Positions 1 to 4,398 of a stretch of DNA of 6,767 nt are shown one piece after another (within the stretch, counting starts at the first letter, position 1; each line of letters starts with the position of its first letter). Location: assembly GCA_017642565.1 (NCBI GenBank), contig JAGCOU010000042.1, positions 1 through 6,767 on the forward strand, given 5' to 3'. The translations under genes and the position numbers were made by a program. The stretch is from Alphaproteobacteria bacterium (GTDB lineage: Bacteria; Pseudomonadota; Alphaproteobacteria; Rs-D84). The notes under the pieces are model-generated. The model did no database searches. It saw only the letters and a program-made list of their open reading frames with translations, and was not told where the DNA came from.

Positions 1-185
1 GCGTTTTCATAGCCCCTAAGCATCTGTCTAAGCGTTTTGCGTTTTTGAGTAAAATAATCTAGGGTTTCTTTGTCCTCTTTGATATTAAGCAAAACACACA
101 ATAATCTTTTAATGTGTTCTCTGTCCATAGTGTTTAATAATTTAATAGTATTAGTAATGATTTGGCGTATATCGTTATCTGTCAT
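1..185 (-). CDS. Unrecognised small helical protein, 3' end beyond the window
   Basis: An open frame begins at ATG (185-183) and runs off the left edge after 61 complete codons, so the C-terminus is missing. The start overlaps the stop of the upstream gene as ATGA (185-182), a common sign of translational coupling. The ribosome site upstream (AAGAAG) is weak, which fits coupling. The visible protein is charged, has no glycine or proline before residue 58 and looks wholly alpha-helical; it has one cysteine (residue 30) and no signal peptide or membrane segment. Its end (LRQMLRGYENA) loosely resembles the ends of the small proteins encoded at 1073-1581. I do not recognise a family. The frame, the overlap and the co-directional neighbour support a real gene. 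Confidence 0.6.
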   Translation of the reverse strand, partial: MTDNDIRQIITNTIKLLNTMDREHIKRLLCVLLNIKEDKETLDYFTQKRKTLRQMLRGYEN

Positions 186-652
186 AATTGTACTTCTTTT
201 GTTTTTCTTCTAACGCCAAACAATTGTTGACGAATTGAATCATATTGTTTTTTTGTTTCGTTGTATTTTCTAGAATCTTCAACCAATTTTTCTCTGGCAT
301 CAAAACAATGTTGATTATTTGTACGATGTGGACAATGTTCATTTGAACACACCTTATAAGAACTATAGTTTGGACACACAAATGTTATCGTATCAGATTT
401 GCCTGCCAACAAAGCCAATCCTCGAACAAATTCGTTTCCTTGATGATATATTATACATGGATAATCCTTAAAACCCCAGAAGTTTGCATTCGGTTTTGCA
501 TGAGGCAATAATTTATTAGTTTTTAATACAGATATTTTTCCATACGCAACTGCAAAATTTTCAAAAGAAGTAGATTGTTGGTCTTTCAACACTTTAAGCT
601 GTTTACTAAGTTTTTTGTATTCTTTAAACTTTAAAAATTTCTGCTTTAACAT
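182..652 (-). CDS. Unrecognised 156-aa protein with a Cys/His cluster
   Basis: The start is ATG at 652-650, preceded by AGGGG six to seven bases upstream. Residues 1-25 and 117-150 are rich in Lys, Glu and Gln and probably form helices or coiled coils around a central folded part. That central part holds C66, C93, C102, C107, H109, H115 and C116; the compact run C93-x8-C102-x4-C107-x-H109-x5-H115-C116 could bind a metal such as zinc, which is inference. There is no signal peptide or membrane segment, so it is probably cytoplasmic. It overlaps the next gene by four bases and lies downstream of a tRNA gene and an odd G+C-rich island, a setting where accessory genes are often found. I cannot assign a family or a function. 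Confidence 0.72.
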   Translation of the reverse strand: MLKQKFLKFKEYKKLSKQLKVLKDQQSTSFENFAVAYGKISVLKTNKLLPHAKPNANFWGFKDYPCIIYHQGNEFVRGLALLAGKSDTITFVCPNYSSYKVCSNEHCPHRTNNQHCFDAREKLVEDSRKYNETKKQYDSIRQQLFGVRRKTKEVQL

Positions 653-742
653 CTTGTTCCCCTAAATTTTGAATCTATACCGCGATAAATCCTTTGTTCG
701 TATAAACTTCTCTAATCGCGGCTCTGCGACAACAGAGACGGA

Positions 743-762
743 TGGTGCGGGCGAAGGGAATC
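743..762 (-). repeat. Exact 20-bp copy of the tRNA-Gly 3' end
   Basis: These 20 bases equal 910-929 exactly, in the same orientation; the bases just outside differ (742 against 909, 763 against 930). In tRNA numbering the copy covers G57 in the T-loop through the T-stem 3' strand, the acceptor 3' strand and A73-CCA. The start points of the two copies are 167 bp apart. The sequence beyond the copy no longer matches the T-arm. A direct repeat of a tRNA 3' end downstream of the gene is the usual trace of site-specific integration by a tyrosine recombinase. A decayed second tRNA copy is an alternative. Confidence 0.7.
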
Positions 763-796
763 ACTCAACGCTTCGCGTTTGCGTGGAAACCGTGAC

Positions 797-825
797 GATT
801 TCGGTGCGCCACCGCTTCCGAAATC
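797..825. repeat. 8-bp perfect inverted repeat (hairpin)
   Basis: The arms 797-804 (GATTTCGG) and 818-825 (CCGAAATC) are perfectly complementary around a 13-base G+C-rich loop. A competing inner hairpin, 802-806 with 810-814, uses a three-base loop. No T-run follows on either strand, so it is unlikely to be a terminator. It lies inside the G+C-rich island beside tRNA-Gly. Confidence 0.5.
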
Positions 826-875
826 TACTTGTTTTCGACCCCTTTTTACCGGGTTCTCTTCCGCGTCCACAAACC

Positions 876-902
876 AAAAACATAATTGGCACAAGACCAA
901 TT
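876..902 (-). terminator. Probable terminator of tRNA-Gly
   Basis: On the minus strand, AATTGG and CCAATT (902-897 and 889-884) form a 6-bp stem with a 7-base loop, followed by AT-G and five T residues (880-876). The stem begins 8 bases after the tRNA 3' end at 910. It is A/T-rich and therefore weak, but its place and T-run fit. On the plus strand the same stem is followed by CTATTTTT, so it could work both ways. Confidence 0.5.
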
Positions 903-909
903 CTATTTT

Positions 910-983
910 TGGTGCGGGCGAAGGGAATCGAACCCTCGTCTAAAGCTTGGGAAGCTTTCGTGCTACCATTATACCACACCCGC
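910..983 (-). tRNA. tRNA-Gly (anticodon CCC), CCA encoded
   Basis: The 74-nt gene folds as a full cloverleaf on the minus strand. The acceptor strands are GCGGGTG (983-977) and CGCCCGC (920-914), with a T-G wobble at pair 6. The anticodon stem is AAAGC/GCTTT around the loop TTCCCAA, so the anticodon is CCC and the codon read is GGG. The T-loop is TTCGATT, closed by GAGGG/CCCTT. The discriminator is A73 and CCA is encoded at 912-910. The anticodon and T-arm closely resemble E. coli tRNA-Gly(CCC). One oddity is the D-stem GTAT/GCAC, which leaves an A12-C23 mismatch. The 3' 20 bases are repeated at 743-762. The gene stands alone, with its own promoter and a likely terminator. Confidence 0.96.
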
Positions 984-993
984 AACAAACAAA

Positions 994-1022
994 ATACTAC
1001 AAAAATATATACAAGATGTCCA
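994..1022 (-). promoter_or_regulatory. Promoter of tRNA-Gly
   Basis: On the minus strand, TGGACA (1022-1017, five of six matches to TTGACA) is followed after exactly 17 bases by TAGTAT (999-994, four of six matches to TATAAT). The predicted start is near 987, only a few bases before the tRNA 5' end at 983. No better pair is seen in this short gap. Confidence 0.6.
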
Positions 1023-1033
1023 GATTAAAATAC

Positions 1034-1070
1034 ATAAAAAACAAAAGCCACCAAATGGTGGCTTTTGTTT
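1034..1070 (-). terminator. Strong terminator of the LysM operon
   Basis: A perfect 12-bp stem, 1041-1052 with 1057-1068, encloses the loop AAAT (ATTT on the minus strand); two further A-T pairs can extend it. On the minus strand it ends in a run of T (complement of 1036-1040). It begins three bases past the stop codon at 1073 and closes the three-gene operon ahead of the tRNA-Gly promoter. Confidence 0.9.
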
Positions 1071-1072
1071 GC

Positions 1073-1330
1073 TTAACGACCTTCGTTGTAATGGCGTTTC
1101 ATCTTTTTCAAATTGTTATACATGCTTTTGCGTTCTTGTTCAGACAAGTGCTGATTTTTATCTTCAATAGTTTTTAACATTGATAAAATTTTATTATTGT
1201 CAGGCATAAGCATATGATGTTCGTGTTTATAGAAAAAATTGCTAATGGTTTTTATTAACACATCACAATTGTGAACATTTGGATCTGTTTCTGTTTGAAT
1301 AAAACGAGTGTGTCTTGTTTTTACTGTCAT
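1073..1330 (-). CDS. Unrecognised 85-aa helical protein, last gene of the LysM operon
   Basis: The start ATG (1330-1328) follows AAAGG, which lies inside the last codons of the upstream gene; only two bases separate the two genes, so they are surely co-transcribed. The protein is basic and rich in Lys, His, Asn and Gln. It has about 24 poorly structured residues and then two probable helices, about 25-40 and 45-80. It has one cysteine (C22), no signal peptide and no membrane segment. A strong terminator follows directly. The second half loosely parallels the 82-aa protein encoded upstream (D-[LV]-L near the start of the first helix, N-K-[LI]-[IL] at the second, a closing tyrosine), so they may be distant paralogues. 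No function can be assigned. Confidence 0.75.
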   Translation of the reverse strand: MTVKTRHTRFIQTETDPNVHNCDVLIKTISNFFYKHEHHMLMPDNNKILSMLKTIEDKNQHLSEQERKSMYNNLKKMKRHYNEGR

Positions 1331-1332
1331 TT

Positions 1333-1581
1333 TTATTTACCTTTTGTTTGATATTGTTGTTGTATTAATGTGAATCTTTTTGTCATACTGCGCAAGACTT
1401 TGTTTGAATGTTTGTTTAATTCAAGATTTGCTATTAATTTATTCAACAAAGCCGAATCAGCACGAGTTAAATTTGTATGCCTTATAAACCATTTGATTTC
1501 ATTTAACAAATCTTCTGCAGTTTGCTTTTGTTTTGAAACTTCTGGGATATAATCATAATTTCTGTGTCGGTTGTCTTTCAT
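1333..1581 (-). CDS. Unrecognised 82-aa helical protein, middle gene of the LysM operon
   Basis: The start ATG (1581-1579) has a strong AAAGGAG site seven to eight bases upstream. The gap to the LysM gene is 20 bases with no terminator, and the gap to the next gene is two bases. The protein is basic (many Lys and Arg), has no cysteine, and appears to hold two helices at about residues 18-36 and 40-78 after a disordered start rich in Asn, Arg and Tyr. There is no signal peptide or transmembrane segment, so it should stay in the cytoplasm, where it could contact the basic cytoplasmic tail of the LysM protein; that is inference from gene order only. I do not recognise a family. Confidence 0.75.
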   Translation of the reverse strand: MKDNRHRNYDYIPEVSKQKQTAEDLLNEIKWFIRHTNLTRADSALLNKLIANLELNKHSNKVLRSMTKRFTLIQQQYQTKGK

Positions 1582-1601
1582 AATAGACTCCTTTGTTATG
1601 G

Positions 1602-2744
1602 TTAGTCTTTGAGTGGTATCTGCAACAACTGATCTGGATAAATTAAGTCAGGGTTTTTGATGGTGTTTCTTTCTGCTATCATCGTAAACAAAATACCTTT
1701 GCGCAAAAAGTTACGAGCGATTACCCACAAACAATCACCACGGCGCACAGTATAGAAAGTATTATCATCACCAGTCATTTCAGGCATAATAAATTTATGT
1801 TCTATATCTGCAATAACAGTTCCTTCACCATCATGCAAACGAATATTTAATTTATAACTTTCACCGCTTTTTAATTCGCCTACATCTGCGCCGAGACCAT
1901 AATTTTTATAATCAGAAACACGTGCAAAACCAAGATATTTATCATTCAAAGAAAGCGATACACGCAATCTTGGTAACGCTTTGCCTGTGACGACCATACG
2001 ACCGTTATCGAGATAATCTATCTTGGAAACGATTAAATCGCCATCAGCTAAAACAGGTGCCTGCATAACTTTGCTGCCATTTTTAGTCATTAACAAAGAA
2101 ACAGAATTTTTATAACCTTGTTCAGAAATATATACAAAAACAGAATCAACAGATTTGATATTCTTTTCTGCATCTATTAACGATATAACATAGTTACCAG
2201 GTTTTAAAGTGTCGTTTGGTGCGTATACGAATTCGCCTTCTTTGTTAGTGTGTACCGTAGCAACAACTTTTTTATTTATCACAATAGACACATTAGATTC
2301 GCGAACATTGCGACCTGCAACAATAATATTTCCTGTTTTTTCAATTCTTACCAAATCAAATGAAGGAGTATTATATTTCACAGTATGTTTTACAGGTCTT
2401 ATAATTGGCTCTGGCACAGATGGTGCAATAACCTTAACTGGCGCATTAACTTTGAACAACAAAACAAACAAAGCGATTAAAATCACCATCAATGCACACA
2501 GAATAGGGAACCAATATGCTTTTAAAACTGTTCTGTTTTTATTTTCTTTTCTTTTTTCAATCACCACAATTTTCTTTGCTGTTGCTTTTTTAGAATCTTC
2601 TTTCTTTTCAAAAACATTAAATCTTTTTAAGAAATTGCGAGTAAAAGCGCGGCGATTATCCAACCAAGATTGTTGACGATCAATAGCATCGTTTATCATA
2701 TCATCTGTGGAACGTTTAGTTTTACCCATATTTGTCGTAGCCAT
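1602..2744 (-). CDS. Inner-membrane-anchored LysM peptidoglycan-binding protein
   Basis: This 380-aa protein is likely an envelope protein that grips peptidoglycan. Residues 1-75 are polar and very basic and should lie in the cytoplasm. A single hydrophobic segment at about 75-98 (AYWFPILCALMVILIALFVL) anchors it. A proline-rich linker follows (about 101-126), then an Ig-like beta domain from PSFDLVRI to about 205, a second beta-rich part (about 215-320), and a C-terminal LysM domain (331-377) starting YTVRRGDCLWVIAR and ending NPDLIYPDQLLQIP. The order of anchor, PSFD-type Ig-like domain and terminal LysM is common in alphaproteobacteria. No peptidase or amidase motif is visible, so binding or scaffolding is likelier than hydrolysis. 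The start (2744) has GAGG seven bases upstream. It heads an operon with two small genes and has a good promoter. Confidence 0.88.
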   Translation of the reverse strand: MATTNMGKTKRSTDDMINDAIDRQQSWLDNRRAFTRNFLKRFNVFEKKEDSKKATAKKIVVIEKRKENKNRTVLKAYWFPILCALMVILIALFVLLFKVNAPVKVIAPSVPEPIIRPVKHTVKYNTPSFDLVRIEKTGNIIVAGRNVRESNVSIVINKKVVATVHTNKEGEFVYAPNDTLKPGNYVISLIDAEKNIKSVDSVFVYISEQGYKNSVSLLMTKNGSKVMQAPVLADGDLIVSKIDYLDNGRMVVTGKALPRLRVSLSLNDKYLGFARVSDYKNYGLGADVGELKSGESYKLNIRLHDGEGTVIADIEHKFIMPEMTGDDNTFYTVRRGDCLWVIARNFLRKGILFTMIAERNTIKNPDLIYPDQLLQIPLKD

Positions 2745-2769
2745 AATATACCTCGTTTATTTTTAGTCT

Positions 2770-2806
2770 TTGACAAAAATTATTCCAAAAAATATTTATT
2801 TGTCAA
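2770..2806. repeat. 8-bp inverted repeat in the divergent promoter region
   Basis: TTGACAAA (2770-2777) and TTTGTCAA (2799-2806) are exact reverse complements separated by 21 bp, 29 bp centre to centre. The right arm contains the -35 box of the LysM promoter and lies just upstream of the -10 box of the phosphofructokinase promoter. It could be a two-site operator acting on both genes. Because each arm also resembles a -35 box, chance likeness is possible. Confidence 0.35.
2779..2806 (-). promoter_or_regulatory. Promoter of the LysM operon
   Basis: On the minus strand a perfect TTGACA (2806-2801) is followed after 16 bases by AATAAT (2784-2779, five of six matches to TATAAT). Transcription should start near 2772, giving a leader of about 28 bases before the ATG at 2744. 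Confidence 0.7.
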
Positions 2807-2814
2807 GTTTTTTA

Positions 2815-2823
2815 TGGTATAAT
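2815..2823 (+). promoter_or_regulatory. Extended -10 promoter of the phosphofructokinase gene
   Basis: TGGTATAAT combines a perfect TATAAT (2818-2823) with the TGn extension that lets sigma-70 polymerase work without a good -35 box. No strong -35 lies 17 bases upstream (TTTATT at 2795-2800). The start should be near 2830, about 22 bases before the GTG. The box is close to the oppositely directed LysM -35, so the two promoters may interfere. Confidence 0.65.
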
Positions 2824-2851
2824 AACAAATAAACATATACAGGAGACAAAA

Positions 2852-3940
2852 GTGGCAAATAAAAAGATAGGAATTATGACTACGGGCGGCGATTGTTCCG
2901 GGCTTAATACGGTTATCCAGCGTCTCGTAGAAGGGTGCAGTCGCCGCAAATGGAATGTGATTGGAATCAAAGATGGTACAGACGGTCTTTATGAAAACCC
3001 GCCTGTTACTGTTGATTTGTCGCGCGAAACTTTTCAATTCGCGTCATCTCACCTGGCAGGCAGTATTTTATCTAATGGCAACGCCAGCAGCAACAGTTTT
3101 GCAGAATCTGCTCGCTCTGGGAAAATATCTGCCTTTAATAAAAGACTTCAAAAATCATTAAAAGATTTAAATTTGGATGCCATGGTTTTAATTGGTGGTA
3201 ACGGCAGTTTATCTTTGTCTCATCTTTACAAAGAAATTTACACTGGTCTGCAACTCGTATGTATTCCTAAAACCATAGACATGGATGTTCCACTAACAGA
3301 TAAAACGATTGGCTTTGATACTGCAGTTCAACAACTGGTTGCTTATTGTGACCAATTATTATTAACTGCACGCAGTCATCATCGTTGGTTTGTTGTTCAG
3401 TCTATGGGACGCGAATGTGGACAATTGGCTCTGCACAGTGGCATAGCCATAGCAGCAGACGCTATTATTATTCCAGAAATTAAATTTGATGTTGATAACT
3501 TGGTAAAACACATCAAACAATCTAGGCGAGATTATGGAATTATTATGGTATCCGAAGGAATTTCTATTCGCGGCCATTCTGGAAAGCCTGCCGATATGAT
3601 ATCGCGCAAATTAACCGCAGCAGGAATCGCGAACAGAACTGCTTTCCCAGAACACATTCAAAGGGCAGGCGACACCGTTGCAACCGATAGAATACTCGCA
3701 ACTGCATTTGCTGACACTGCGTTAAAAGCAATTGAATCTGGTGAAACCAATGTTATGACAGTTCTTCAAAACGAAGAATATAAAACTATATCGCTCGATG
3801 AATTTTTCAAAGCAGGCAAACAACAAAAAGACCCACACATTACTGGCGCAATGACTTCTAACGCTTATGTAGAACCAGATAATATATTGTTGCAAATTGC
3901 GACTGATATGGGAATTTATATTGGCGAAAGAAAGGAATAA
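2852..3940 (+). CDS. Phosphofructokinase-family enzyme with atypical active site
   Basis: This 362-aa protein belongs to the PfkA fold family, which phosphorylates fructose 6-phosphate in glycolysis using ATP or pyrophosphate. Family landmarks are in order: TTGGDCSGLN (10-19), GGNGS (115-119), PKTIDMD (139-145), MGR (185-187), PE (208-209) and HIQRAG (268-273). The catalytic Asp is kept (D143, E. coli D127), as are D145, R187, H268 and R271. In E. coli numbering the donor site is mixed: G118 equals G104, the ATP-type residue, while K140 replaces G124, the pyrophosphate-type residue. N117 replaces the Mg-binding D103, M144 replaces N128, and the R72 position is probably Asn. The donor is therefore uncertain. 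The start is GTG at 2852, with AGGAG six bases upstream. The gene is monocistronic and ends at a shared terminator. Confidence 0.9.
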   Translation: MANKKIGIMTTGGDCSGLNTVIQRLVEGCSRRKWNVIGIKDGTDGLYENPPVTVDLSRETFQFASSHLAGSILSNGNASSNSFAESARSGKISAFNKRLQKSLKDLNLDAMVLIGGNGSLSLSHLYKEIYTGLQLVCIPKTIDMDVPLTDKTIGFDTAVQQLVAYCDQLLLTARSHHRWFVVQSMGRECGQLALHSGIAIAADAIIIPEIKFDVDNLVKHIKQSRRDYGIIMVSEGISIRGHSGKPADMISRKLTAAGIANRTAFPEHIQRAGDTVATDRILATAFADTALKAIESGETNVMTVLQNEEYKTISLDEFFKAGKQQKDPHITGAMTSNAYVEPDNILLQIATDMGIYIGERKE

Positions 3941-3941
3941 A

Positions 3942-3967
3942 AAAAACTGGGCAATTGCCCAGTTTTT
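3942..3967. terminator. Bidirectional terminator between converging genes
   Basis: An 11-bp stem (3942-3952 with 3957-3967) has a GGGC core, an AATT loop, A-run and T-run flanks. It begins two bases after the phosphofructokinase stop and reaches into the stop codon (3968-3966) of the minus-strand gene. The A/T symmetry gives a T-run in both directions, so one hairpin serves both genes. Confidence 0.9.
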
Positions 3968-4301
3968 ATTTTGTTTTTGGTTGAAACTCTTTCTTTATCG
4001 TATTTAATAAATTAGTAGCAGATGTGTATAACGAACTCGCCCGTTCATCAAGTCTTTTGCCTGGTCTAACAATTTCATATTCGCAGATATCAACGCCTGG
4101 CTTAGAACTTTCGCCTATGACATATACTTTGTCTCCAGTTTTTGCGTCTTCAAGAAATCTAGGTGCCAATCTTATATCATTATACGCCACTACAAAATGA
4201 CCCCATAAACGATTATGCAAATCTATATAAAGAGCATTTTCAATTTTTTTAATTTTTACAATAACAGATTTTTCAGCTTTTGGTTTACTAACTTTTACCA
4301 T
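3966..4301 (-). CDS. Unrecognised 111-aa basic protein downstream of dnaK
   Basis: The chosen start is ATG at 4301-4299, with AGGAG six bases upstream. A longer frame from TTG at 4307 would put the ribosome site against the start codon and is unlikely. The protein begins with a Lys-rich tail (1-11). A probably beta-rich middle follows (12-82), containing KTGDKVYVIGESSKPGVDICEYEIVRPGK, given here only as a motif spanning 54-82. It ends with an amphipathic helix (84-106) and a Lys/Pro tail. The middle resembles a small beta barrel, but I cannot place it in a family. It has one cysteine (C73) and no signal peptide or membrane segment. It has its own extended -10 promoter just after the dnaK terminator and shares its terminator with the converging phosphofructokinase gene. 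Confidence 0.75.
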   Translation of the reverse strand: MVKVSKPKAEKSVIVKIKKIENALYIDLHNRLWGHFVVAYNDIRLAPRFLEDAKTGDKVYVIGESSKPGVDICEYEIVRPGKRLDERASSLYTSATNLLNTIKKEFQPKTK

Positions 4302-4327
4302 AAACAACTCCTTTTGTAGACTCCATA

Positions 4328-4355
4328 ATTATAACAACATTACTGCAAAAAGCAA
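4328..4355 (-). promoter_or_regulatory. Extended -10 promoter of the 111-aa gene
   Basis: On the minus strand, TGTTATAAT (4336-4328) joins a TGn extension to a perfect TATAAT. Sixteen bases upstream lies TTGCTT (4355-4350, three of six matches to TTGACA), next to the T-run of the dnaK terminator. The start near 4321 gives a leader of about 20 bases that contains the AGGAG site. Confidence 0.65.
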
Positions 4356-4356
4356 C

Positions 4357-4382
4357 AAAAAACCGCCCAAAAGGGCGGTTTT
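4357..4382 (-). terminator. Terminator of dnaK
   Basis: A perfect 10-bp stem, 4359-4368 with 4373-4382, has a CCGCCC/GGGCGG core and a four-base loop, and ends in six T residues on the minus strand (4362-4357). It starts 17 bases after the dnaK stop codon (4401-4399). Confidence 0.92.
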
Positions 4383-4398
4383 GCTTTTAAGGAAAGAA

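Larger units (their letters stand above)
680..870. other. G+C-rich, hairpin-rich non-coding island next to tRNA-Gly
   Basis: By hand count, 721-870 is 85 G+C in 150 bases (57%), while 541-660 is 34 in 120 (28%). Perfect inverted repeats follow one another: 680-686 with 715-721 (7 bp), 722-726 with 733-737 (5 bp), 767-771 with 775-779 (5 bp, TTC loop) and 797-804 with 818-825 (8 bp, 13-base loop). The tRNA-end copy at 743-762 sits between the second and third. The open frames crossing the island have no ribosome site or recognisable product. In AT-rich genomes such an island is often a structured RNA, a palindromic repeat or the scar of an inserted element. The sequence alone does not decide which, or which strand is used. 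It could also be the leader of the gene at 182-652. Confidence 0.5.

Noticed and set aside
743..816. A complete second tRNA ending at the repeated 3' end
   Set aside because: A 73-base stretch starting GCGGTGG on the minus strand could pair partly with the acceptor, but two of seven pairs fail and there is no T-arm, anticodon stem or D-arm. At most it is a decayed copy.
680..870. CRISPR array
   Set aside because: The inverted repeats differ from each other and are not regularly spaced direct repeats; the only direct repeat has two copies and one belongs to a tRNA.
958..975. TGGTATAATGG on the minus strand as an extended -10 promoter
   Set aside because: It is the D-arm of tRNA-Gly (positions 8 to 18), so the match is a coincidence of tRNA sequence.
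712..988. Minus-strand frames of 62 and 75 codons over the island and tRNA
   Set aside because: They overlap the tRNA or its repeated end, overlap each other in different frames, and have no ribosome sites or recognisable products.
669..1028. Plus-strand open frame of 119 codons across the G+C island and the antisense of tRNA-Gly
   Set aside because: It crosses the terminator and the whole tRNA on the opposite strand, lacks a convincing ribosome site, and reads as low-complexity, Arg/Thr-rich sequence typical of chance frames in G+C-rich islands.
886..1170. Plus-strand frame with an RRESNPRLK-like peptide
   Set aside because: This peptide type is the well-known artefact of translating the antisense of a tRNA T-arm and acceptor; the frame also runs through a terminator and into an opposing gene.
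2209..2676. 155-codon plus-strand frame opposite the LysM gene
   Set aside because: It is the antisense of the LysM gene, hydrophobic because of the complementary codons, and has no ribosome site.
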